Source of the DNA: an uncultured Senegalimassilia sp.
GTDB taxonomy: Bacteria > Actinomycetota > Coriobacteriia > Coriobacteriales > Eggerthellaceae
NCBI GenBank assembly: GCA_934630815.1
Contig: CAKTWI010000007.1
Location: forward strand, 22,366 to 86,365
DNA length: 64,000 nt
Reading direction: 5' to 3'
The notes below the pieces were generated by a model that ran no database searches, had not been told where the DNA came from, and was given only the letters and a program-made list of their open reading frames with translations. The translations under genes were made by a program, and so were the position numbers. Numbering within the stretch: the first letter of the stretch is position 1; each line of letters starts with the position of its first letter. Below, piece after piece: positions 8,559 to 15,876 of this stretch.

Positions 8559-9476
8559 ATGATTTCCGGGTTCGATACCGCGTTAAGCGAGGTGACGTTG
8601 GTGCTGTTCACCACGTTTGCCCCCTCGGGCGCCGTCGCCCTTGTCTTGGTTGCGGCGGTGCTGTTGTTTCCGAAACTTGAATCGACGATGCGGGCGCGCA
8701 TCAGCACGTTCATGTGCATCCCCCTTGTGGTTACCATGGTGGGGCTTGTCGCGTCGGCTACGCATCTTGGGAACCCGGCCAATGCGCTGTACGTGTTTTT
8801 GCATTTCGGCTCCAGCCCTCTTTCGAACGAAGTCGTCAGCGCGGTGGGATTGTTGGCGTGCAGCGGCCTGTATTGGCTGTACTCGTTTTCGGTCAAACCC
8901 CTTGTATGGCTGCAGCGGCTGCTGCTGATGATGATCGCGGCAATGGGCGTCGCGTTCGTGATAATGGTGTCCCTCGCGTATTCCGTTGACACCATCGTCA
9001 CTTGGAGCCTGCCTACGGTTCCGATTTCATTGTGGTTGAATGCCCTGATGGGAGGGCCTCTGCTGGCGGCGATCACGTTGTATGCCGCCCAGTGGCGCGC
9101 GCTTGCGGGGCGTTTCGGCCTGCTGCTGATGACGGTGCCCTTCATTGCGTTTGCGGCGAATATGGTCGTGTATATCGTGCAGGGGCGGCTATTGAACGGT
9201 ATTGCGAATTCGGTGCTCGCGGCAGCCGACCTTGTGCCGCATTACCGCACGATGCTGCTGGCGTTCGCGTTGATGTGCTTTGCCGGTTGCGTGCTTGCCG
9301 CCTTCACGATGCATGTCGTGTCGAGGGAAGCGGTGGTGCGCGGCGGGGATGAGCTTGCATTCTCCAAGCGCGTGCTTGTTCGCCTGCTTGTCTCGTGTCT
9401 GCTGGCGTTCGCCGGCATCTTCGTCATGCGTTTCGCGTTCTACATGATGCATTTGACGGTCGGCCTTGCCGTATAG
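8559..9476 (+). CDS. Second DmsC-like membrane anchor
   Basis: A 305-residue protein of about eight to nine membrane helices. The start ATG 8559 is chosen for its AGAGGGGG site; an upstream in-frame ATG at 8505 lies in a hairpin. It aligns with the dmsC upstream: LVLFTTFAPSGAVAL, then SATHLGNPANALYVF and SSPLSNEVVSA, and a closing FAFYMMHLTVGL matching FYAVQLSVGLYIG. The quinol-site histidine (THLGNP) is kept. It has no DmsB or DmsA partner of its own nearby. It may be an alternative anchor for DmsAB or serve an enzyme encoded elsewhere. Sequence divergence from the first copy is high, so it is not a recent duplication. Confidence 0.8.
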   Translation: MISGFDTALSEVTLVLFTTFAPSGAVALVLVAAVLLFPKLESTMRARISTFMCIPLVVTMVGLVASATHLGNPANALYVFLHFGSSPLSNEVVSAVGLLACSGLYWLYSFSVKPLVWLQRLLLMMIAAMGVAFVIMVSLAYSVDTIVTWSLPTVPISLWLNALMGGPLLAAITLYAAQWRALAGRFGLLLMTVPFIAFAANMVVYIVQGRLLNGIANSVLAAADLVPHYRTMLLAFALMCFAGCVLAAFTMHVVSREAVVRGGDELAFSKRVLVRLLVSCLLAFAGIFVMRFAFYMMHLTVGLAV

Positions 9477-9498
9477 GCCCAGAAATAGGTTCAGGTTG

Positions 9499-9544
9499 CA
9501 AAAAATCCCACAACCGCAAATAGCGCGGTTGCGGGATTTTTTGC
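9499..9544. terminator. Bidirectional terminator
   Basis: GCAAAAAATCCC at 9499-9510 mirrors GGGATTTTTTGC at 9533-9544, with CAACCGC and GCGGTTG extending the stem inward. A-run and T-run flank both sides, so it can end both the dms operon (+) and the MFS gene (-). Confidence 0.9.
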
Positions 9545-9600
9545 GTTCAGGGGGGATCGCTCGCGTTGAGGCTCCCCTTTCGTGCCTCAACGCAGGGACT

Positions 9601-11508
9601 CTACGCCCCGCGCTCTTCCAAATATTTTTCCATGCTGAAGTGCGTGATGTCGCTACGGTTGATGACGCCCACGATCACGCCGTCTTCGAGCACGGGCACC
9701 TTCTTCAAGTGGTTCTCGCCGAGCACGCGGCAGACCTCGGGCAGGTCGGCGTGCACGCTGACGCCGATGATCCCCTTCGCGCCGATATCGGAGGCTTTCA
9801 TGCCCATCAGGTGCTCCAGCTTGTGGGCGTAATCCTTGTGGTCGGAGTATGCGTCCACGGTTTGCACGATCATCACCACAGGGTCCATGATCATCTGGCC
9901 GCGCTTGGACAGGTAGCGCATGATGTCGCCGTCGGAGATGAAGCCGGTCGGCTTGCCGGCGGCGTCGACCAGCGGCGCGGCGCTGATATGGTTGTTCACC
10001 AGCAGCTGCATGGCTTCGAGCACGGTGGCGTTTTCGGGCAGCGTGTACACGTCGCGCTTCATGATCTGCTCGATGAGGGAGCGGTGCGCGTTATCTTCGT
10101 CGGCGGCCGCCTCATCGCCGGGCTTATTGCGCACGAGCGCTACGGTCAGCACGAAGCCCAGCACGCACAGGGCCGTGGCAACGGCGAACGCCATGTGGAT
10201 ACCGAACACGCCGGCGGTCATGGTATCGGTCGAACCGGAAACCATGTTGGTGGCAACGGTGGACGCGGACACGATGACGGCTGTACCCAGCGAGCCCGCC
10301 ACCTGGCGAAACGTGTTCTGCACGGAGGTTCCGTGGTTCATCAGCTTGTCGGGCAGCGCATTCATGCCCCAGGTGGAGATGGGCATGTTCACGAGCGACA
10401 GGCTGAACAGGCGCACCGTGTAGATGACCGTGAGCGTGATCAGCCCCATACCCGGCCCCATGAACATGAACGTGGCGGTGGTCAGCGCCAGCACGCCGGT
10501 GCCGATGACGGCCAGCACGCGCGGGCCGTGCTTATCGAACAGGCGGCCGGCGACCGGGCCCATGGCGCCCATGACGATGGCGCCGGGCAGCAGCACAAGG
10601 CCCGACGTGGTGGCCGAGAATCCCATGTAGGACTGCAGCAAGATGGGGATGAGGATGCCGCCGGCGAGCAGCGCGCCTTGCACGAGCATCACGATGATGG
10701 TGGCGATGAGGAACTTGCGGTTCGTCAGCACGCGCACCTGCAGCATAGGCTGCTCCATCCGTAGCTGGCGGCGGAAGAAGAACACCAGTGCAACCACGCC
10801 GATGATGACGCCGGCAGCCGAATCGACGGTCACGCCGTAGCTGCCGATGGCGGACAGGCCGTACAGCAGGCCGCCGAACCCGAGCGTTGACAGGACGACC
10901 GAAACCACGTCGAGCTTCACATCCTTGTTCGCTTCGCCGCCACGTTCAAGCGCTGCGCCGGCGAACACGATGACCGCAGCGCATAGCGCGGCGATGATCC
11001 AGAACATGATGTGCCAGTTCGCCTGGTCGATGATGATGCCTGCAACGGTGGGGCCGACGGCAGGGGCGAACGCGATGACGATGCCGAACACGCCCATGGC
11101 GGTGCCGCGACGGTCGATAGGGAACGTCCACATGAGCACCGTCATCACGAGCGGCATGAGGATGCCGGCACCGGCTGCTTGGATCAGGCGGCCGGAAAGC
11201 AGCACGGGGAAGTTCGGGCCCCAGGCGGCAAGCGCTGTGCCGGCGGTGAACAGGACCATGGACGCAAGGAACAGCCGGCGTGTGGTGAAGCGGTCGGTTA
11301 AAAACGCGGTGATGGGCACCATGATGGCGTTGACCAGGGTGAATCCGGTGGTCAACCACTGCGCGACGGCGGCGTCGACGCTCATCTCGCTCATGATCGA
11401 CGGCAATGCCGGTGCCACGACCGTCTGGTTCAGCACGGTGACGAAGGTACCGAACACCAGCACGATCAGCATGACGATTTGTTTGCGGGTAAGCCCCCAA
11501 TCAGCCAT
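9601..11508 (-). CDS. DHA2-type MFS multidrug exporter fused to a C-terminal CBS pair
   Basis: A 635-residue protein when started at ATG 11508, which has an AAAGGAG site six bases upstream; the frame stays open further upstream but that stretch has no transporter-like sequence. Residues from about 8 to 490 form 14 membrane helices of the EmrB/QacA (DHA2) kind, with LNQTVVAPALPSI near the start and DRFTTRR in the first cytoplasmic loop. The last 140 residues hold two CBS motifs (VYTLPENATVLEAMQLL, then SDGDIMRYL; and VPVLEDGVIVGVINRSDI). CBS pairs bind adenine nucleotides and usually act as regulatory switches. Export substrate is unknown. The fusion is unusual for MFS pumps. Single-gene unit. 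Confidence 0.82.
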   Translation of the reverse strand: MADWGLTRKQIVMLIVLVFGTFVTVLNQTVVAPALPSIMSEMSVDAAVAQWLTTGFTLVNAIMVPITAFLTDRFTTRRLFLASMVLFTAGTALAAWGPNFPVLLSGRLIQAAGAGILMPLVMTVLMWTFPIDRRGTAMGVFGIVIAFAPAVGPTVAGIIIDQANWHIMFWIIAALCAAVIVFAGAALERGGEANKDVKLDVVSVVLSTLGFGGLLYGLSAIGSYGVTVDSAAGVIIGVVALVFFFRRQLRMEQPMLQVRVLTNRKFLIATIIVMLVQGALLAGGILIPILLQSYMGFSATTSGLVLLPGAIVMGAMGPVAGRLFDKHGPRVLAVIGTGVLALTTATFMFMGPGMGLITLTVIYTVRLFSLSLVNMPISTWGMNALPDKLMNHGTSVQNTFRQVAGSLGTAVIVSASTVATNMVSGSTDTMTAGVFGIHMAFAVATALCVLGFVLTVALVRNKPGDEAAADEDNAHRSLIEQIMKRDVYTLPENATVLEAMQLLVNNHISAAPLVDAAGKPTGFISDGDIMRYLSKRGQMIMDPVVMIVQTVDAYSDHKDYAHKLEHLMGMKASDIGAKGIIGVSVHADLPEVCRVLGENHLKKVPVLEDGVIVGVINRSDITHFSMEKYLEERGA

Positions 11509-11648
11509 AGCGGCTCCTTTCCGCGCACGTCCTTCTCCCGTAAGGGCGCGCGGGTCGGCCGACGAGCGCACGGGGCTAAGGCGGCTTTCGGGCTCGCTTA
11601 ACGCGTTGCGTTGTCGGATTCGGATAGAGAAAGCGTCAGGCGAAAACA

Positions 11649-11682
11649 ACGTCCCCGAAGCGCGAATGCGCAACGGGGACGT
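11649..11682 (-). terminator. Terminator-like hairpin in the leader of the MFS-CBS gene
   Basis: On the minus strand ACGTCCCC and its complement (11649-11656 and 11675-11682) with an inner GCGC stem form a hairpin followed by TGTTTT. It lies between the predicted promoter and the start at 11508, so it is a candidate attenuator of the exporter. Confidence 0.5.
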
Positions 11683-11755
11683 CGCGGATGACGCCATTGT
11701 GTTGTCGACAATCATAACGCGCGGAAGCTTGCCCGGTGCGAGTTGCTGGCGGCAG

Positions 11756-11782
11756 ACCATACAATCCTTGCGCGCGTGTCAA
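11756..11782 (-). promoter_or_regulatory. Promoter of the MFS-CBS gene
   Basis: On the minus strand TTGACA (11777-11782), a 15-base spacer and TATGGT (11756-11761). The -35 is perfect, the spacer is short. The leader would be about 240 bases. Confidence 0.45.
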
Positions 11783-11830
11783 ATCTTGCTCACAAATGCC
11801 GGCGGCGTTTCTCCAACTGTTTGCCGGCGA

Positions 11831-11858
11831 TATTTCGCGGCTGTTAATTCGCGAAATA
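11831..11858. promoter_or_regulatory. 9-bp inverted repeat, probable operator
   Basis: TATTTCGCG (11831-11839) and CGCGAAATA (11850-11858) are exact complements 10 bases apart. The repeat ends six bases before the -35 of the T-box promoter and about 50 bases behind the MFS promoter, so a protein bound here could act on both divergent units. Confidence 0.5.
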
Positions 11859-11864
11859 TAGGGG

Positions 11865-11893
11865 TTGCGCATCTCTGCGGCATCTTTTATAGT
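11865..11893 (+). promoter_or_regulatory. Promoter of the T-box/ECF operon
   Basis: TTGCGC (11865-11870), exactly 17 bases, TATAGT (11888-11893). Transcription should start near 11900, just before the T-box Stem I. Confidence 0.7.
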
Positions 11894-11910
11894 TCGTGCC
11901 ACAACTTAAT

Positions 11911-12208
11911 ACCTTGAAACCGTTGAGGCGAAAGTCAAGCCATCATAAGCGCTCACAGAGAGCGGGTGTTGCTGGGAATCCCGCAGAAATGCTGGGTGGT
12001 AAATGGTTCGCCGAGGGAAAGGGGAAAGGTTGACGGTTGCCGCGTTACCACGTGGCGGTCGGCAGCTGAGTATCTGGACCGTGAGCCTGCGTTAAGGGCA
12101 GAACATGTGTTGGCATGTTCGTGAGAGGGCTCCTTCGGGGGTCAAGTAAAGGTGGCACCGCAGATGTTACGTCTGTCCTTTATCTCAAAGGACAGACGTT
12201 TTTTATTT
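11911..12208 (+). promoter_or_regulatory. T-box riboswitch, candidate Trp (UGG) specifier
   Basis: The T-box proper, AAAGGTGGCACCGCAG, is at 12148-12163. It is followed by a terminator with a 13-bp stem (12169-12181 and 12187-12199) and TTTTTTATTTT. Stem I begins with GGCGAA (11927-11932) pairing with TTCGCC (12007-12012). The 5' strand of the specifier loop reads AGTCA and the 3' strand ends AAATGG, which puts UGG (12004-12006) in the specifier position. T-boxes read uncharged tRNA and let transcription continue when the amino acid is scarce. UGG would mean tryptophan, in agreement with the TrpP-like gene below. Bases 12209-12376 hold nothing recognisable. Confidence 0.88.
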
Positions 12209-12376
12209 TGCGGGTTATTCGGGCCACGGGGCGCGGCGAGTCGCCATAGCTGCAAACCGGCCTTTGCTTGAAACCTGTAAGCCGATGATTCCTCATTCGC
12301 GTTCGTTGCCGGCAGACCGAAAGCCCGGGGACGGGCGATGACCGGCGGAAACCCCGCCAAGAAAGGAATGAGGATC

Positions 12377-12964
12377 ATGACTCAGAACGTTGCAGCCCAG
12401 AAGCGTACGGTGGCAATCTCCGCGAAGAAGGAGGGCCTGTCCGTACAAGATCTTATCCTGGTGGCCGTGCTTATCGCAGCCGGCGCCGTCCTCAAGCTGA
12501 CTGTTTCCAGCTTCCTCAGCTTTGCGGGCATGAAGCCCAATTTCATGATCGCCATGTACTGCCTGGCAATCATCCTCACGCGACCGAAAGTGTATCAAGC
12601 CGTGGTGATCGGCCTGTTGGTGGGCCTGGTCAGCCAGCTTCCCATGCTGAACGCCACGCCGCTGGTGAACATCGCCTCCGAGATGTTGGGCGCTTTGGCG
12701 TGCGGCTTGCTGGTCACCGCGCTTGCGAAGGTGGCTGCCGATAACAAAGGTTTCCAGAACGTCGTCGCCCCTGTGATCATCACGTTCCTGTCCACCATCG
12801 TCTCCGGTTACACGTTCGCCATGATCGTGGGCGTCGCCGTTGCGCATCTTGAGCCGCTGGCGGTGTTCGGCGTGTATGCCGTCATGGTACTCGGCACGGC
12901 AACCATGAACGCCGTGCTGGCAGCCATCCTGACCCCGGTTCTGCGTGCCGTCCTGAAGCGATAA
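12377..12964 (+). CDS. trpP: ECF transporter S component, TrpP-like (tryptophan)
   Basis: A 195-residue, very hydrophobic protein with about five to six membrane helices. The start at 12377 is preferred because AAAGGA lies nine bases before it; the upstream ATG at 12368 touches its own ribosome site. The segment AGAVLKLTVSSFLSFAGMKPNFMIAMYCLAIIL resembles the conserved early part of TrpP-type proteins (in the family, a GMKPD/N turn between helices 1 and 2), and the end has an N-A-V-L-x6-P motif. S components bind the vitamin or amino acid and dock on an EcfAA'T module, which is encoded next. Tryptophan is inferred from this similarity and the UGG specifier; another small aromatic substrate is possible. 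Confidence 0.72.
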   Translation: MTQNVAAQKRTVAISAKKEGLSVQDLILVAVLIAAGAVLKLTVSSFLSFAGMKPNFMIAMYCLAIILTRPKVYQAVVIGLLVGLVSQLPMLNATPLVNIASEMLGALACGLLVTALAKVAADNKGFQNVVAPVIITFLSTIVSGYTFAMIVGVAVAHLEPLAVFGVYAVMVLGTATMNAVLAAILTPVLRAVLKR

Positions 12965-13155
12965 CCGTTCAAGCGCCTGCTGGCAGCCGGATCGCCCGCC
13001 ATCGCGACCGGCTGCGGCGCAGCCTTCGCTTTCGCCTGCATCGCTGGATACTCGCCTGTTTCAGTGAATCCGGCGCATCGCTTCGACATCGTCGGCCTCC
13101 GCGCAAACCGCCTGATCATCTTCCGAGAACCCATCGCTAAGAAGGGAAATATCCC

Positions 13156-14013
13156 ATGATCGAGATCTCGCAATTGTCGTTTCGCTATAGAGAAGGAGCC
13201 GAGCCCATCCTGCAGGGCATCGACCTGACCATCCCCGATGGCTCGTTCGTTGGTATCACCGGCGCCGCGGGCAGTGGGAAATCCACGCTCACGTATGCGT
13301 TCAACGGCATCATCCCGCACTGCTATCCCGGCGACTTCTACGGCAGCGTGACCATCGACGGGCTGGACACGTGCGAGGCGTCCTTGACCGACATCAGCCG
13401 CCTGGTCGGCAGCGTGTGCCAGGACATCGACTCGCAGATGGTGTCGTCAGTGGTCGAGGACGAGGTGCTATACGGCCTTGAGAACTTCGGCGTGCCGAAA
13501 GACCAGGTGGAGGGCCGTATCGCCGAGGCGCTGGATGCCATGGGAATTTCCGATCTGCGCCATCGCGGTATCGCCGAGCTTTCCGGCGGGCAAAAGCAGA
13601 AGGTGGCGGTGGCATCGGTCATCGCGCTGAAGCCGCGTGTGCTGGTGCTTGACGAGCCGACGGCCGAGCTGGATCCGGCGTCATCGCTTGCCGTGTTCGA
13701 GTTGCTGGCGCGCTATGCCCGGGAAAACGGCACCACGGTCATCGTGGTGGAGCAGAAGATCGCGCTGCTGTCCGATTTCGCCGACATGCTGCTTATCGTG
13801 GACGGCGGCAAGGTCCGCTTCCAAGGAACGCCCTCCGAGGTGCTCGAGCATTCCGACGAGCTGCTGGAGATCGGCGTGAACTGCCCGCGCTCCACCAGCT
13901 TGGTGAACCGCTTGCGTGCGCGGGGTCTGGTGGACGCGCCGGCGGCGCGCAACGTCGACGAGGCGGTCAGGGCGTGCAAGCAGGTTTTAAGCGGGGAAGG
14001 GGTTTCGGCATGA
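13156..14013 (+). CDS. ecfA1: ECF transporter ATPase, first subunit
   Basis: A 285-residue ABC ATPase. Walker A is GAAGSGKST near residue 37, the Q-loop is in VGSVCQDID, the signature is LSGGQKQKVAVAS near 140, and Walker B is VLVLDEPTAELDP near 162, followed by the switch VVEQK, where a glutamine replaces the usual histidine region (IVVEQKIALL). It drives substrate import with the next ATPase. The stop overlaps the next start (ATGA). A 191-base gap without a promoter or terminator separates it from the S component, so they are probably one transcript. Confidence 0.88.
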   Translation: MIEISQLSFRYREGAEPILQGIDLTIPDGSFVGITGAAGSGKSTLTYAFNGIIPHCYPGDFYGSVTIDGLDTCEASLTDISRLVGSVCQDIDSQMVSSVVEDEVLYGLENFGVPKDQVEGRIAEALDAMGISDLRHRGIAELSGGQKQKVAVASVIALKPRVLVLDEPTAELDPASSLAVFELLARYARENGTTVIVVEQKIALLSDFADMLLIVDGGKVRFQGTPSEVLEHSDELLEIGVNCPRSTSLVNRLRARGLVDAPAARNVDEAVRACKQVLSGEGVSA

Positions 14014-14858
14014 TCGAGTTCGAGAACGTGAGCGCATCATACGATGGCGAGCTGCCGATCTTGCGCGATGTGAGCTTCCGTATCCCCGACGGCGATTTCG
14101 TCGCGTTCGTGGGTACGAACGGTGCGGGCAAATCCACGACAATGCGCCTGGTCAACGGCTTGTTGAAGCCGTCGTCGGGCCAGGTCCTCATCGATGGCGT
14201 GCCCACCACGCAGCTGCGCACCAGCCAGCTTGCCGCGAAGGTGGGCTTCCTGTTTCAAAACCCCGATCGCCAGATCTGCTGCTCCACCGTGCGCGAGGAG
14301 CTGCTGTTCGGCTTCCGCGCGCAAGGGCGCGCAGATGCCGAGGCCGAGGCGAAGGTGGATGCGATGATCGAGCGGTTCGGGTTCGACGGCGACGCCGAGC
14401 CGTTCCTGCTCAACCGCGGCACGCGCCAGCTGCTGGCGCTGGCGTCGATCATCGTGATGGAGCCGCCCGTGGTGGTGCTCGACGAGCCGACCACCGGCCT
14501 TGATTTCCGCGAGTGCGCCAAGGTGATGGACGTCATCGCCGAGCTGAACGCCCGCGGCACCACGGTGATCATGGTGTGCCATGACATGGAGGTGGTGGCC
14601 GACTACGCAAAGCGGGTGATCGCTATGACCGCAGGTCAGGTGGTCGCCGATGGCGAAACCTTCGCCGTGCTGCGCGACCGCGACGTGCTGGCGCGCACGC
14701 ATCTGCTGCCGCCGCAGGTGGTGGACGTGTCGCTGCGCTTGGTCGAGGACGGCGCTGTGGCGGCGGCATCGCCGGTGGCGTTGGCCGATACGCTTGATGA
14801 GATGACCGATGCGCTTGCCGTTGCGGCGGGCGCTTGCGAAAGGACGGGTGTGCGATGA
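14010..14858 (+). CDS. ecfA2: ECF transporter ATPase, second subunit
   Basis: A 282-residue ABC ATPase starting in the ATGA overlap at 14010, with GGGGAAGGGG as ribosome site. Walker A is GTNGAGKST, the Q-loop region is LFQNPDRQI, typical of EcfA and CbiO proteins, Walker B is VVVLDEPTTGLD and the H-switch is MVCHDME. The signature is degenerate: LNRGTRQLLALASI stands where LSGGQxQR is expected, so one of the two ATP sites in the pair may be weakened. It pairs with EcfA1 and overlaps ecfT by ATGA. Confidence 0.85.
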   Translation: MIEFENVSASYDGELPILRDVSFRIPDGDFVAFVGTNGAGKSTTMRLVNGLLKPSSGQVLIDGVPTTQLRTSQLAAKVGFLFQNPDRQICCSTVREELLFGFRAQGRADAEAEAKVDAMIERFGFDGDAEPFLLNRGTRQLLALASIIVMEPPVVVLDEPTTGLDFRECAKVMDVIAELNARGTTVIMVCHDMEVVADYAKRVIAMTAGQVVADGETFAVLRDRDVLARTHLLPPQVVDVSLRLVEDGAVAAASPVALADTLDEMTDALAVAAGACERTGVR

Positions 14859-15622
14859 AGGGCTTCCTGGAATACGTGCCGGGCGACAGCTTGCTGCACC
14901 GCATGAACCCAGTAGCGAAACTGGCGGCGGCGTTTCTGCTGGTGATCGCCTGCTTCGCCACCAGCAACCTTGTGCTGCTGGCGTTGGTGATCGTGCTTGA
15001 TGCAGTGCTCGCCGTGCAATGCAGGATGGTTTCGCAAACGCTGGGCCTGGCGAAGGCCGTGGCGCTGTTCTCGCTGGTGTTGGCGCTGATCGCGCTGCTG
15101 TTCACGCCGCAAGGCGATGTGCTGGCGCAGCTGCCATGGGGCTACATCGGCACGGAGAGCGTGGCCGCGGCCGTGCTCATCGTGGTGCGGCTGGTGGCCT
15201 GCGCGGTGCCGCTGTTCCTGGTGTTCTACGTAACCAAGCTCACCGATATGGCGAATGCGCTGGTCAAGGTGCTGCACGTACCGTATAAGTATGCGTTCAC
15301 GTTCATGTCCACCGTGCATTTCATCCCCGTGTTCATGAACGATATGGCGGGCATCATGGAGGCTCAGACCGCCCGCGGTGTGGAGTTCGACGGCGGCTTC
15401 TTGAAGAAGATCCGCCTGATGATGCCGTTGTGCGTCCCGCTGCTGGTGTCGTCGGTGCGCAAGACCAACAGCGCCGCCATCGCCGCCGAGGTGCGAGGCT
15501 TCAACCTGCGCACTCGGGAAAGCGGCTTCAAGGAGTACCCGTTCGCAGGCATCGACTTCGCGGCGCTTGTCGCGGCCGCTACGATCGCGGCGACGGCTGT
15601 TGCGTTGAACGTGCTGCTATAG
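14855..15622 (+). CDS. ecfT: ECF transporter T (transmembrane) component
   Basis: A 255-residue membrane protein starting at ATG 14855 inside the ATGA overlap, with AAAGGA before it. It opens with GFLEYVPGDSLLHRMNPVAKL, a usual EcfT beginning in which the PxxK motif precedes helix 1. About five membrane helices follow. The A-R-G motifs that couple to the ATPases are visible: QTARGVEFDGG near residue 170 and AAEVRGFNLRTR near 210. With the two ATPases it forms the energising module. Last gene of the operon. No clear terminator follows. Confidence 0.87.
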   Translation: MKGFLEYVPGDSLLHRMNPVAKLAAAFLLVIACFATSNLVLLALVIVLDAVLAVQCRMVSQTLGLAKAVALFSLVLALIALLFTPQGDVLAQLPWGYIGTESVAAAVLIVVRLVACAVPLFLVFYVTKLTDMANALVKVLHVPYKYAFTFMSTVHFIPVFMNDMAGIMEAQTARGVEFDGGFLKKIRLMMPLCVPLLVSSVRKTNSAAIAAEVRGFNLRTRESGFKEYPFAGIDFAALVAAATIAATAVALNVLL

Positions 15623-15676
15623 CCTCGATTCGCGGGGCGTGGGAACGATTTCGGCATATCGTGTCCGAAATTGCGA

Positions 15677-15807
15677 GTTTTCCGAATTTGAGAAGGGCCT
15701 TCTGTTGAAATAGTCGCTCTATGAAGCCGAGAAATGTACCGAACGCAATAATATATGTAGCGAACGAAGGCCTTGGGGTTGTTTCCGGGGCCTTACTTTC
15801 GGAAAAC
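15677..15807. repeat. Structured non-coding stretch with inverted repeats
   Basis: Within the 254-base gap 15623-15876: GTTTTCCGAA (15677-15686) is the exact complement of TTCGGAAAAC (15798-15807). Between them lie a palindrome AGAAGGGCCTTCT (15691-15703), another (AAGGCCTT near 15766), and an A+T-rich core (AATAATATATGTAGCGAACG) that contrasts with the GC-rich surroundings. No gene is supported. It may be a mobile-repeat remnant or a structured RNA; it is not recognised. Confidence 0.4.
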
Positions 15808-15876
15808 AGCCGATTTGGGGCGGATTACCCCAAAACCTTCCCAGCATCGTTGAGGCAGGGCGGGCAGAGCGAGGGC

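Noticed and set aside
11509..11760. N-terminal extension of the MFS-CBS gene
   Set aside because: The added 84 residues cover the hairpin and promoter and lack transporter character; AAAGGAG supports 11508.
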